Assembly: GCA_018907035.1 (NCBI GenBank)
Contig: JACCIC010000037.1
Location: 2,964,501-3,028,500, forward strand
Length of the DNA stretch: 64,000 bases
Origin: Sycobia sp. Sy_11
Taxonomy: Eukaryota; Arthropoda; Insecta; Hymenoptera; Epichrysomallidae
Direction: 5' to 3'
Shown piece by piece: positions 11,830-25,829 of this stretch. Under the pieces are notes generated by a model. The model made no database searches. It was given only the letters and a program-made list of their open reading frames with translations, and had not been told where the DNA came from. Position 1 is the stretch's first letter, and each line of letters starts with the position of its first letter. The position numbers and the translations under genes were made by a program.

Positions 11830-14800
11830 GGCATGTAATAATGTATAGTCATTGTTTATCGCATCTACCCTAAGTTAACAGAAGGAAAATAGCCATTTCG
11901 TGTGTCTCAACCAAATACCAAGGGAAGTCTATTGATACATCTCTTCTACTTCGAGGATCATCAAGACGTCGAAATTATTATTCCAGTCCGTTTTATTATT
12001 TCTTTTTCGAATACATTTTTTTGCTCGGTTTGGATGCATGAACAAATAAAACATTATATATTATGTAGTAAAATAGCTAATTATGATAAACAATTATTTT
12101 TTGCCATGTTTCTTATATGATATTATTTCTCATTAATTATACTTATCAGTTAATATAAACTTATAAAAATTTTCACAATTGAAACAGAAATTCTATTTAC
12201 TTACTTTAATTATATATACTTGAGAAAAATAATTTTTTGTATATATAAAACAAGTTTGTTTACCTAATTTTTCTTTTCTTGGAATTAGGTGGCAATAAAA
12301 TTTTAAATTACGAATGCATCCGTATCATTACAAAAGTAGAATATATATTCGACAAGGTATGGCGAAAAATAAATAAGCCTGTATTGATTTACGAGCTTAA
12401 TGCGCATACCAAAACCGATTAAAACTTTTTGAAAACTTTAACTTTTTACTCTGTAAATTAATAACATCATAATTTCTTTAAAAATTTTTTCACGACGGCT
12501 GCTGAAAAAATATATTTTTACGACAGATTGAGTTTTCTACTTTTTATCGCGATCTTAAGATGGCTTTTAAAGTTTAATTATTTATATTGTAAAAGTATTT
12601 TATTAATATTTTGTTAAAATCATAATCAATCAGTTTTCTTATGATTCGATTCTACAAATGTTCTAGAGAAGGAAAAACTTGAAAATTAATAGATTTCTGT
12701 TTGATTATATTTGTATTATCTCTATATTTGTATTTGCTCTAACAATTTAAGAAATAAATTATTGATATATAGCATATCCACATATATTTGCGTAATTATT
12801 CTTATATTCATCATATTGATTATGTACAAATGATTCATAATTGTTCAATTTAACCAAAATTTTTCGGTTACCATTTTCAGAAAAAGCATTTAAAAAAATT
12901 TTTATAAATGAAATACTATATATAATAACCTTGATTAAGTTTATGTTTAAAGATTTTAAATATCTTTCTTAATTTTCTTGAAAGAATTTGAAATATCGAA
13001 AAGCCAATCTAGAAAATTGATACCATTTCTTATAGATAATGTATGAGAAGTTCTATCTAAGGTAAAATTTAATACATATTAATGTATAGGTATACCATTC
13101 TGCTTAAAGAAGTCAAATTACTTTATAGATAATAGATCTTCATAGTTTACGAAGTTAAATTGTAACACATCAAATTTATGCCGACAATAAATTATATCAA
13201 TTACATAGCTAATTGGTTCATTTTCCTTGCCATATTTAATGGTTTATGGAGTTCACAAGTCTTTTGGTAATAGCTTTTCCTTAAGTGGCGGCACATTCGC
13301 GAGATTCAAGTTAATGTGATAATTTAGGCGTTTGTCCCTGGCATATTATCGCCTCGTAAAGTACAATAGTCACACTTCCTATAAATTTCTACTTTTTTAC
13401 CGTTGTCGCAGTATTGTTATGCGCTTTATTCAAGCTTTATTCATCCCTGCAACTGAAGTTTATGTTCCGTTTTCCTATATGTAGAAATATGATATAATAA
13501 CTCCACAGATGTGTAAAATTATTTTTGAGGAAAATTAATTTCTTTTTTGTTCCTTTAATATAATTTCATCGATAAAAACAAAAAGATAAGAACACTGATT
13601 TTTTTAAAATTATGGTTTAAGTAAGTATTTATTTACATAATATTCTTTAGGTGTTTCTTTTTAAGCTAATGTTAATGTGAGAGATTTTATTAACAAAATC
13701 TTTACTTTTTTGTACTTTTCAAGTTTTATATTTATATAAAATAAATTTCATTGACTATATAGGTATATATAGAATCGACAACTTTAATTATGCTTTCTTT
13801 ATTATTAGAGGATCATTATCGACTGGAGCTATTCATCTTTTAAAAGGAATTAATTCTAAAAGTCTCTTTTCCATTAAGTAATATATGCTTTATTTCGAAA
13901 TATTCAATAAGTATATAAATTTAAATTATTTACGCACAAAGGAGTCATAATTCTGTGTATGGAAAATAAATATCCACCATGTGTAGCAGGGTGTAAATGA
14001 ACAAAGACGAATATGGTATTTGCCGATCTGCAACTAATACAGAAGATTAAAGGATTAAAGTTACTTTTTAATTAACAAACATTTAGTTTATTGAAATTGA
14101 TAACTCTTTCGATGATTTGGACATAATTAGATAATGCATTTTTTGATTGTCTTTTATTTTTATTTAATGGAATAATTTTCTATTTACATGATATTAATGC
14201 AAAATAACTTTCTGTTTTGATGTGACTTCAATAACAGAGTACATAATTTATAAATTCTCAATAAAAACATTTAATGCATTCCTTTATACTCATTTCTCAC
14301 TTACTTTAATTCATAAAAATTTAAGATAGCGCTCTGAATAATAATGTTTTAAAAAATAAGACTACTTTTCCATTTTGGAGAGTGGCTTAAAAAGCAAAAC
14401 AAAATCTGCTTAAAAGAGCGTCGAAATTTACGACGGACCTCCCCCCCCCCGTGTACATAAAGCTGTAATGAAAAAGATTTTGATCTAGCCATAGCAATAT
14501 TATTTTATACAAAATGATAAAATTACTTGAGTTTACAATAAATATGAGTTTGTTTTTTCAATGCAGTTTATCTTCGTTTTATGAATTCCTTATTTATTTC
14601 CTTTTTCATTATGTAACTAAACAATGTTATTCATTATGTTTATAGAAATTCAGTCCATCTTCTAAACACAGTATACAATGTGTTCAACCCTTTTATTTTA
14701 AACAAATGCATTTATCAGACAAATGTATTATTAAAAGATTATAGCCTTTTTGGTCAAATACTGCTAATTTATAAATTAAATTAAATATTTTCATTTAAAA

Positions 14801-16300
14801 TATTCATTCATTAGTCTGCGATAAATCGATGAATCGACCAGGCGTGGCGCGGCGCGGCGCGGTGGTTTCGTAATTATTGATTATCATAGGTGACAATTTA
14901 TTCGATGAAAGCGCGTGTACATGTATAATGAATTCGGATCCCTAATTAGAGCCGTAGAAGAGTACTAATGCAAATATTTACCAATGACAACTCGAAGAGT
15001 TGTTTCGTTATATTTCTAAGTACAAAGGAAAAAATATTATATTTGTGTTCTTCTATTGAACAAAAAATTTGAATTTCCATAAAAATTAACTGAATCTTTT
15101 AAATCGATTTCACTATATAATTATAAGTCAAAACGGAATATAAGTAACATTAATTACTGCGTATATTCATTTCAGTTTTGTAATCAAAGCGGGGATCATC
15201 TGCTGTTGTTTTATTTTCATTTCACAAAATTGCTTTCTGTAATAAATGTTGCATCAAATTGCATTTCCACATAGAAAAGAAAATATTAAATTAAAAAAGT
15301 TTTATAGTATGATATTTGATGTACGGTAAAAATATTCATCTAACGATTGACATAATTTCACGTATAAAACTTTATTCTCAATCATAAAAGCTCATTCTGT
15401 GCAGTGATCAAAATTTTCATTACAATCAAGGAGTTTTTTACAAAAACCGCAAATCTGATCTGCAAATACAAGATCTGAAAATGGTTTTGATCTAAACAAA
15501 ATAAGAGTTGTTTTTTATTTATTATTAAGTTAAGATATTCTTATCAATTTTCAATGTCATTTTGTCAGAGTTCTTTCAGTTGACTTCCGAAAAAGCACCC
15601 TCCTTAGGTTTTACTGAGAAATTATTGTCGCTTTTAATGGAAATGAAGGAATTCAGAAAAAGCATAGTTTTTCGAATTTATCTCAAAAAATACGAAATAT
15701 TTTAAAAACTATTTCAAACAAAAGTTGCAGAACACGCCAAATGCATATTTTTTGTTACAGTTGAAACAATAGTGTTGCTCGACGCGATGATGGGAAAGCA
15801 AGACTACCGGGTGCGGCGATAAAAAGCACTTGGTTTACGTTATAAATAAGTAGGTAGCGAAATTACGATGGCCACGGCGAGCGGTTCTTCTTGTTATCAA
15901 TTTAAGGCGGAAATTTCCAGAGCACAAAACCGAGAGGCGAGGAAGTCACGCATCAGCGATATAGCATGCTCTTATCAGGATACGAATTTACTGTAGAACA
16001 TTTGGTAATGAAAGCAGCTGGTTAGATGCGTAGTAAATTGTAAATTGTAAATAACCAAACCTCATATCTCATGATTTTAAGGTCATAGATAGATGTTAAT
16101 ATAAATGGATATAAGTAACTTTTTAATAATATCTGGTAATATATTCAAGTTGTCAAGTAATCACGTCTTGGAGAATAAACTCATCGTCTAACCAATACTT
16201 ATTTTTACCTATATCTGAATCAATAGTTATTCTAAATTGATATGTAATTCAAGTAAGTTTCTTTTAAAATATTTGAATAAAGATTTGTTAAGGGGCATAA

Positions 16301-16304
<4 letters not shown>

Positions 16305-16354
<50 letters not shown>
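16305..16354. repeat. (TA)n microsatellite
   Basis: A TA run with a few ACATA variants at its right end. Confidence 0.95.
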
Positions 16355-16355
<1 letters not shown>

Positions 16356-19300
16356 GATTTAGAATATAAAATAAACATATTTTGCATATCCATGAATAAA
16401 TTGAAATTTTAGATTATTAAAAAGAAGCTCCAATTTCTCTATTTATATGCTAAATGGTAAAAAGAAAGATGAGGATATAGGTAAAAGCACATGATGAATA
16501 GAGAATAAGCAAAAAAGAGTAAGTAAAATTGTGTGAAAATGGAAAGAAGGGACAAAAGTGTCGCGGAAGATTTATAGAGCTGCAATGCATGTTTCTCAGT
16601 TAGAGCAGTATAGGGAAAAGCAGCGTTCTCAAACAGCTCTCTTTATCGTTTTCTCACAAGATCAGGGACAGGATTGCATTTATCTAGATATCAGATCTAT
16701 AAGTGGTGAATTTTATCTGTTATCAAATAAAAATGAATATTATCTTATTTGTAGTATTCTATTGGTCAGTCCTACTTTTAATCAATCGCGAATATAGTCG
16801 ATTAAAATATTTTATTATTACGAAATACTAGTTTTTAATATTTATAGTTATATTTTCAGCACACTATTAAATTGCATATAATATAATGAATGCTTTTCAT
16901 AAATCATTTCAGTGATTATCACTAAATTACAACCTTCCTGAATTCGATTTGAAAACTTCGATATTCTGTTCATTAACTCGTATTGATAACAAATGTGAGT
17001 CGTTAAAAAAATTTACTTATACCATTTCTGTTTAAATGAAAAAGCTAGCTTTAATGTTTGAAAAATATAAATCTGTACAAATTGCAAATATTATGTGAGA
17101 CCAATATCATGTCAAGCATTATAAATTATCGAATTCGAAAAGATTGAATTATATATACATTTATTAAAAATAATTTACAAAAAATAACAGTTAAACTGGT
17201 TGATACACGAAAAATCTTGTTAAAAATCTAATTTGCTGTATGTTTATCAATATTTTTTTAATAAATAGCTGAAGTGTAATAGTAGATGTGCAACCTTCCA
17301 TTCGGTGATTATCATTTTGATAATAAAAATCATATCATGGTTATCATACACATCAAGTAGAATTTTTTCAAAGCCTTTTCTGAATTAAATAAATGTTAAA
17401 TATCAGTGCTATGCAAATTTAGTAAATTTTAAATAACTATTTACGGATTCGTAAAGATACTTTCACATACTCTAAACAATGGATAAATTTACAAAATACA
17501 TAAGATTAGCTATATTTATTTTTGCTCTATTTTAGTGTCTATAAAGATAAGCTTAAAGGCACCTTTGAAATAAAACTACGCTTTTTGTCGAAAATGGGAT
17601 TTCAAATTGCAGAGCATATTTGAACTAGCAATAAGTTTTACTTCTTCCTCTCGTTTAAGAGTACTCGGTAACTAAAAAAGGACTGTGTAAAGTAAAATGT
17701 AATTTTGAGATCGAACGAGAAGACAAATTTATCAAATTTGATACGAAATAAATTCTTCTGTCCGCGGAAACGGAACAAAATATATCTGTGTTTTGCTTCT
17801 GTACAAACATGCATATATGATGTTCAAAAATCGTTAAATACCTCTTGGAAATACTGATGGTCAATAACAAGTTCTTAATATTCAATAATATTTTATTGCA
17901 ATTTTAGAGACATTCTTCCACTAGATAATAAACTTTTAAGTGATATTCAACACTCTGAATATCCAATACCTGTAAAATTGTTCCTGTCGATTTTGTTATC
18001 GAATGTACTTCAAGTGCGATTTCCTCTCGTCAAAAGTTCGTATACTTTTTTATCAAGCAGAAATCGGACTGCAAACCCGGCAAGGAAGTGTCCTTTGACT
18101 CGGAACAATGCTTCCGCGTCAGAAGGCCATAAACCCCAGGAAGCACTCAGAGAGTAGCAACTAAATAAGATGCTTGGTATTCTTTTTTTTTTATTACATA
18201 TCTATTATTATTGAAAAATTTAAAACCTTTTAAAATTTCATTGCTTTTATTTGAAAAATAATTATCATTTCATGCGAAAAATATATGAAGTTTTTTCAAA
18301 GCATTATACAATAATTTTTTTGTGTTTTTTCACAAATAAAATATCGAAACATATTACTAAATGCATAAAATATTATTAATGCCACACTACTCAAATTCAT
18401 TCTAACAGTCCAGAGAAAACGTTACGTATAATTATTTCAACAATAAATGGAAAATATTATTGAGTGAATTATTATTCTAGAACAACGTTCAAAAAACGAC
18501 GTAAACAATATTAACCTTTAAGACATAAATTCAAAGGAAAATACATATATTTCTATTTCTAAATAAATCAATCTATAACCAAGGACAAAAAAGCTATATA
18601 AATTATAGATTTACCAGTGTCGGCTTTATTCTTGCTGATACCTTTGGGAAAAATTCTTCCTAGCACACCTCTCAGGGATTAAAGAACGTTTTTAAGAACG
18701 TTATTTATTTTATAGAAAATTCGTAATCGGAATAGCATATCAAACATCAATGTGTATAATGCTTAATTATCTTTTGACCAAGAAACGTGAGAAACATAAA
18801 AATCAAAGATTGTATCGGGTATGAGTTGAGTTATACAATGTTTGATAAAATTACCGAAAGCAGAAATACAAAATTCAAAAACAATGTAAATAACAGAGTG
18901 AAAAGACATGATCTGCCTATTCACAGCCCAAGGAGAATTATTAAAAAAATTCGGTTCTAAAAATCCAAAGTTTATCTGTTTTTTTTAAGAGGCTGTACAT
19001 AACTGTGTCAGTGACTTTCTGATATTCCAGAAAATAGCAGAATCATTCTAATATTTTCTGATATTAAGTCTAGCAGGATTGTTCGACTCCCTGCCTTACT
19101 TAGCGTTCTACAGTGCATAGCGCTTCACATTATCCAGTGACCTAAATTCCTTGATGCTCTACCTTGAAATAGATAGAAATACTTGAGTTCTGATTCTAAA
19201 AAAGTTCAAATAATTTTTACGTAATATGGATTTTTATCACCTTTGCACATTTTAAGAGTGTGTAAAAAAGTTCCTTACGTTTAAAAGATTTGCATAAGTT

Positions 19301-19814
19301 ATGGATAATTTCTTTTCGTTCTCACGAATTAAGCGTTAAACTATGAAGACACATGAAGTCTCTCGAGAAAGTTAACCTCGCAACCTTTCAATTCGGAAAA
19401 GAAAACTTTCTTTACGTAGTTTTCTGTTCGTATCTATTTTTTAAAGACTAATTTTATCTTTAAAAGTTCAGTTTAATTTATAATAAAATTTGAATTACAG
19501 AAATATAACTTTCGAAAACTTTTGAATTTAAATCTACTATTTAACTATTAGCTTTATTAAGAAAACTAAACTTTTTTTCATTTATAGTAACTTTCTTCTT
19601 GATTTTTCTAAGTAATTCTTCAGTTCCTCTTTTATAAATTATTTATAAGATTCATACATTAATTTTGAAAAATTGATAGTATATCGGTCTAAGTTTAAAT
19701 AATTAAATAATAAGAATTATTTAGTCTGGAATCGGAAGAATATTTTCAATGACGATTGGGATTTTAGAAATTCTATTCATATTGTTCTATTATTTTATTT
19801 AGAATATATTATTT

Positions 19815-19817
19815 AGG

Positions 19818-19867
<50 letters not shown>

Positions 19868-19870
19868 CCT
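19815..19870. repeat. (TA)n core within a 56-bp perfect palindrome
   Basis: AGGATTAA, then TA dinucleotides, then TTAATCCT: the flanks are reverse complements, so the whole 56 bp is self-complementary. Confidence 0.93.
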
Positions 19871-22693
19871 CATTAATATTCTGATAGATGCATTAAGGGA
19901 AATCCAAGCCCTAAATTAAGATAAGATTAAATTATTTTCCTACGCTCAGTATGCGGTAAAAACTTTATTCTCGTATGCTTTTCATTTATTTTACAGTGTT
20001 TATCTTTACACACTATAAAGATAATTTATATTAATAATTATGTACCGATCCACATAAAAATCATATAGAAATGTAACTATTGATACGTATGAGGTTTTTT
20101 ATCGCATTAATTGCACACAATTAATGATCTTAGTTAATTGTACCAATCTTCTACAAATTACTTTTCTGCCTACTGTAGAGATCGTTAAACGTCTCTCTTT
20201 AATGTTTCCCGGAAGATGTGCACGAAATTACTATGAGGTTTAATCCAATAATATGACAGATGATACGGATTCTATAGAACGTTTGCTAATTAAATGCTCT
20301 CGTACTATAAGAATTTAACATCCGTGTCACGCAGTAGAACTATCCACGTTAGACCTATCTGTTATTGAACAGGGTTCTCTTAAATTCATGACACTTATGG
20401 TTTTAATATTAATATTAATTATATCTTTACTCTTGGATAATTAACATATATACGTAAGTAACAATTTTTTTTTGATAATCATACACTCATATTTTCGTAC
20501 TTTTTTGTTTCTTGATGATTTAGATTTGTTTAAATAATCTGAAGATGATGTCTGAATAATTGAATCAATTCATGTTTATTATGATAAAACTATTCCTTAT
20601 ATTAAACTTGCACTCGTCTTTGTCGAATTGCTTCTTATTTACATGCTCTTAAAATTGCTCTCATGAAATAACATCTGAAATATTAACACTTTAGTTTGTA
20701 GAAGTTGGGTGCAAAGTTTTAATGTCTTTTTGAATATTTAACGGTAATTAAAAATTAATCTACTATTTATAATTTATATAATCTAGTATTTGAGTAAGTA
20801 ATATTTGAATTTCTATTAAGTGCAAATTTTTGTAAGATTTATGTAGATTAAATTTTTTTTTCTAAAAGATTAGGAAATATTATAATAAGTATAAAATTAT
20901 ATTTAGTAATTATATTTTAATAATTTCATAACAAAATAAATTTTAAATTCCATTTGACAGTGATCAAATTATATTTTTAAGGCACTGATATTAGTGATAG
21001 GATTTAATAAGAAGGATGTTCAAAAATTTAAATGCACTTGAATATTTTCAGGAAAAAAGGCGGTAAAATATAAAGGTTAGATGAAAAACTTATGAATATA
21101 TAAAGATGCATCTCTGACCATGACATTGAAGATTAATTTTGACGTATTTGAGATTATTTTGACCCATGCGTGTATTTGAATTTAAAATTTTCGCTCTTTA
21201 CGGGAGTTATAAGTAGAGGTTCTTTCTTAAACAAAAACCAAGTTATTTAAGGTTATTTAAATAAATTGGAAATAAACTTAAAGGCAACGATTAAGGCCAT
21301 CGTTAGGCGTGCGGTTCGATTTCTCTAAACTTTTGTATTTAAAGGCCCTTATCTATTTCCTAGATATTTCAGTTGCGTACGTACTTTTGGGATGCCTTGT
21401 ATTTGTGACAGGAAGTATTTTTCATGAACTAATAATTTATCGAAAGTTCATACCAAATTTTAAATCAGGAGAGAAAAGTTTTGTAAAGAGGTTTTACTAA
21501 ATCTTGAGATATTTATTGGATCTCTAAGACGGATGGAAATTTGATATTTACTACTGGAAAGTTTTATTAGTATGTAGTTCTCATATAAACCAATGGTGAA
21601 CGCAGTTACAGCAATTATTACTTGTTAACTCCATGTAAATAATTGAAATACAATATTTTATTACAGAATTGAAAGTTTATATTTGGTTAAAGACATTCAA
21701 AATTCTCTATAATTAGTCAAAAGTGAAATCTCTTCGAAATCGGTGTGTTTATAGTAATTTTGATATTCTTTATAATAATCGAGCGTTATACAAATTGCCG
21801 ATGAATATTTTATACAATATTGTTTTAAACGAGCAATAAACAAAATATGTGATAATTATGAAATGTATCGATAATTCACAGTAAAGTACCATCCTAAAAA
21901 TTTTTAAATCAAGAAAATAGAATTTAAAAAAACATATATCAAATGGGAACTTTGATTGATACAAGCAATGCGCGCGTTTGATTCAAAATTCTAAAAGAGA
22001 GCATTATATTACGTTGTAACATCTAATTGGTATTAATAAAAGCATTTTCAAAGCTTTTTCAAAATGATAAGCTAATCTTGAAATTTCATCCAAATGCCTT
22101 ATGCAAATGTTTCATTTATCATCCGTTATCCTGAGTAAACACCAAAATTTGTTTAGAATATTTTACACTAATACTTTCACGACGAGTTACAGAACCGTAT
22201 GCAGACTTATAGCAAACCTCGTATAATATATAATAGTATCATATAATATACGTAGCATCAATACTTCTGAAGCTCGTTTTTTTTAAATTTTCAATATTTA
22301 TAATGGTTCAAGACCTCTTATAGCAATGCCCTTATAATTTTGTGTATATAAATGTATTAAAAAGTATGTTTTTTAAAATTATGCAAAGATTCTATAATAG
22401 AACTTTATAATATTATAATAGAAACTTGAAAATTGATTTATATAACTTAATCTTGGAGTATAATAGTTTAAGAGAATAAAATTAAAATGAGAAATAAATA
22501 ATCGGATTTTAATAAAATTACCTTCAATTATTATAAATAGATATTTAGATAATTAAATTTTCGTTTTTATACTTAAATCATAATTCTTGAAACGCAAATT
22601 AATTACTAAAACTAGGGGGGAATAAGTGAATTTAAACTTAAAATAGGCGAACAAAATTTAATTAACAAAATTTCAATATTTCACAAATCTTAC

Positions 22694-22885
22694 CTCAGAA
22701 TCATCAGAGGGCTGAGACATATCGCGAACGAAGACACCATGAGAATCAAGTATTTCTGTGTGCGCTTCTCCTTCTGTACGTCGAGCTCGACGTCGTTGAG
22801 GTCGTAAGACGTCGAGAGGTTGGAGAAAGCAGCTGTCCCTGTCGTGCCGACGCTCTCGCTTCCTCGCTTCGCTTGTATCGATAAT
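22694..22885 (-). CDS. GPCR exon: end of intracellular loop 3 and TM6
   Basis: A 192-nt exon starting with the last base of a codon after the acceptor TTTATGTGCGCAG, and ending at CTGAG|GTAAGA, two bases into a codon. Its first 40 or so residues are loop 3 (LSIQAKRGSESVG, serine/threonine-rich, then the acidic DLNDVELD). KEKRTQK is the basic entry to TM6, and YLILMVSSFAICLSPLMIL is TM6. The usual C-W-x-P core reads C-L-S-P, so the conserved tryptophan is replaced by leucine. The next exon should carry TM7 but was not found to the left. Retaining the downstream intron would give an immediate AGG TAA stop. Confidence 0.92.
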
Positions 22886-25596
22886 CTGCGCACATAAAGG
22901 ACGGGCTCAGTCAGAAGGAGCCGTTGTTTTTGTATAATTCTTGTATAAGAATATGTCGCCAAAATATTTTCAAAGAAAAAATTGACGGTTTTTAATTAAC
23001 GTCGGACGTTTTCAATATTCACAGGAATCTTTTACTATTGCGCTGAGATACGCTTACGATGCACCCGTAATGCAATAAAAAGGAAAGTTTATCGACTGTA
23101 ATATTTGTAGAGGCTTTTGCCGAGAACTACTGTTAAGACAGGAATATAAAGCAGAAGGGAAAATACGGGGGGGGGGAGGGCCAGAGTTAGTGGTCGATTT
23201 TTCTCGAATGTCTCAAATGTACAACTTCCTTTTATAATTTGCCGTGTTCTCTCTTTGTAATGCTGCGCGCCTTCTCCTGCAGTTCGATTATTCTACCTCA
23301 TTGCTCGGTGAACGACGACAGCAACAGCGCGCAGGCTGCTTTTGCAACCGCGGCACCGTTGTAAATTTCATCGATCTGAACTTAAATCATAAAAGAAAAT
23401 GAAGTAAACTCTGACTTGGTTCGAGAAATAATAGGTCGCAGAAAAATCTGCATCCCAGAATGTAACGAGAAAATGCAAAATGCCAAATGCGAAGATATTT
23501 ATTACGCGGAGACAGTGTAAAATCAGTATTTTGCGAGAAGCTAAGATTTCCTCATACTGATGCGCATTTTACGATTGGGCGAGAGGGAGTAATTTTCACG
23601 ATATTACTTGGGAAAAGTTTTCTGCCTTTTATAGACAAAAATAGAAAGTGAGGTGGAGTATTTTTTTAATAAAAACTTATGATTGAAGTCAAATTATTAC
23701 TCACAATGCGAGTTATGAAAAAGATACATAATAATTTCTGGAGATTATAGTATAGTATCGAGACTAAGAGCGAAATAGATGAAAAAGCGTTTTTGCTAAT
23801 GCTTCTATATGGTGGGCTTTAAAAGCTATTGAATACCGTGGATCAATTATTGGGAAGTTGTATAAGTGGTTCTATGCATATGTAAATTTTACAAAATTAA
23901 ATCGAAATCAATATTATTAGCAATTTAGAAATTTAATAGAGTAGCGAAATCTTAGTGTTAGATATGGATAGAAATTTAAAAATTCAATTAAAATTTTGAA
24001 TTACTTCAGGGACATACTATAGTCTCGAATTTTAATAATTGAATATTACAAATTATGTTCGTCAGCTGTACCGAGCTGTATTAATATTTTAGAATAAATT
24101 AACAGTATTTTAGTCATATTTAAGCTGAGATTGGTATTAAATATTTCCTGACATACGCTTATTTTATATTTCCAATATATATGAGATAAACTGGTATTAT
24201 GGTCATTATTTTCTTGCACTGTAATTGCCAATTACCTTTGGAATATCCACTAAAGAATAAGAATTCTCGTTTTACCATTATTTCAATAATAACATATACA
24301 GTTACATAATTTGAAATATCCCTTGTAATTCAAAAAAGGATTTTTTCGAATTGGTTTAATATTTTCAACGTTGAAGGGTTCAAAGAGGAAAGTATATGTA
24401 AATCTGTAAATAACATATATTTTCGACAATTTCTATAATAATACCTTAATATTTTTGATGAAAAGTTTTACTTCGTTTACTTAAAATGGAAAAGAAAATG
24501 AAGTGCTTTACTGGCGCGTAAGGTTTCAATCGATCAAAATATGCCAAAGGTAAATCACTTTTCACGCTCAAATAACGGCAAATTGAAATAATTTAGTCAC
24601 AAATATTGGACTGTTTTGTAAAAGGTTGATGAATTAAGAAATATTATAGTATTATGACGATAATATTCAGATCTTAATATTAGCAGTGTCAACGGTAAGG
24701 TCTAAAAAGAGCTAAAAATAGAACGGTTTCCTCCCTCGCTCCATCTCAACTTTATCGCACCCTTATAGCCACATATCTCGAAAAGTAGCTTCTTCCAACG
24801 CAGAAGTACGAAGTTGTGAAGTATTCACCTTTACGTTCGCATTCGTATAAATTGCAACTGTTAAAATTGTTATTCCTAGATATATACTTCACATCAGTCG
24901 CATAACAGAAACAAATTTTGTTCGCTCGAATAAATTTTGAAATTTATATTATTTGCTCGCATTAGAATTAGATATGAAATTCCTGCAGGTTATATTTTAC
25001 AATTTTTGTATTTGATACACTCGAGAATTCCCTCAACTAAATTTTATAATTAGTAAGTGTTTAATAATAATTTACGCGCATGATAATTTTGATTTGAAGT
25101 ACCATATTAATTTCATACATTTCATTAGATGACGTATTATTTTACTCGGTCTGAGATTTCAATACAATATTCAATTTCCATGAATACAAGGCTTGGTAGA
25201 ATGAAAGAAACTTTTATTATATTGATGAAGATAACATAAATTAATATTACAGTTCTTTTATGTTCAATAGTGCACTCGAGTATTATTTTTGTTAATTTAT
25301 AAATATGAATAATGTCGCTAAATAGCAGAACATTCGTTAATTTAACAAAGAATGTTAGAATAATATAGTGGTTTAGACGAAATTTCAGTCCATAAAAGTA
25401 CAAGGCACTACTGTAACGTAACACATAACACGTAACACGTTTCTGTATTTTATATTATTAATAAAGAAAACGTGAGAACACATCAGATGCAATATTATTC
25501 AACATTAAAGGTTAAAGAAAAAAAGAACACTAAGGAAGACGAAGCATAAAAAAACAAATATATATAGCTCGAATATCCCATTAACATTGCGTGCGA

Positions 25597-25602
<6 letters not shown>

Positions 25603-25658
<56 letters not shown>
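25603..25658. repeat. (TA)n microsatellite
   Basis: A TA run of about 56 bp inside the 11.2-kb receptor intron. Confidence 0.97.
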
Positions 25659-25663
<5 letters not shown>

Positions 25664-25829
25664 GCATAGTCTGTACACAAGAAAGAAAGATATTTTTAAT
25701 TTTGTCGGCTTTGCGCAGAAGAGTCCCCCTTGTTTATATACACGTCCGGCAAAAGAAAAAAAAACTTCTAATGCGTCTCGATGTACACAATCTATCTATA
25801 TATACTTACTGCGAAAATACGAAACGAAT

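Larger units (their letters stand above)
10422..22693. other. Gene-poor AT-rich region left of the TM6 exon
   Basis: If the receptor continues to the left, this is intron. It holds a (TC)n tract, two (TA)n arrays, GGCGCGGCGCGG at about 14846-14862, ten C at 14443-14452, a GC-richer stretch at 15770-15990, a stop-to-stop minus-strand frame at 18010-18201, and a 9-bp-stem hairpin at 20105-20126. No exon or gene was confirmed. Confidence 0.6.

Noticed and set aside
19070..19100. GTTCGACTCC resembling a tRNA B box with a GCAGG/CCTGC stem
   Set aside because: The loop is too long for a T arm and no A box or cloverleaf can be built upstream.
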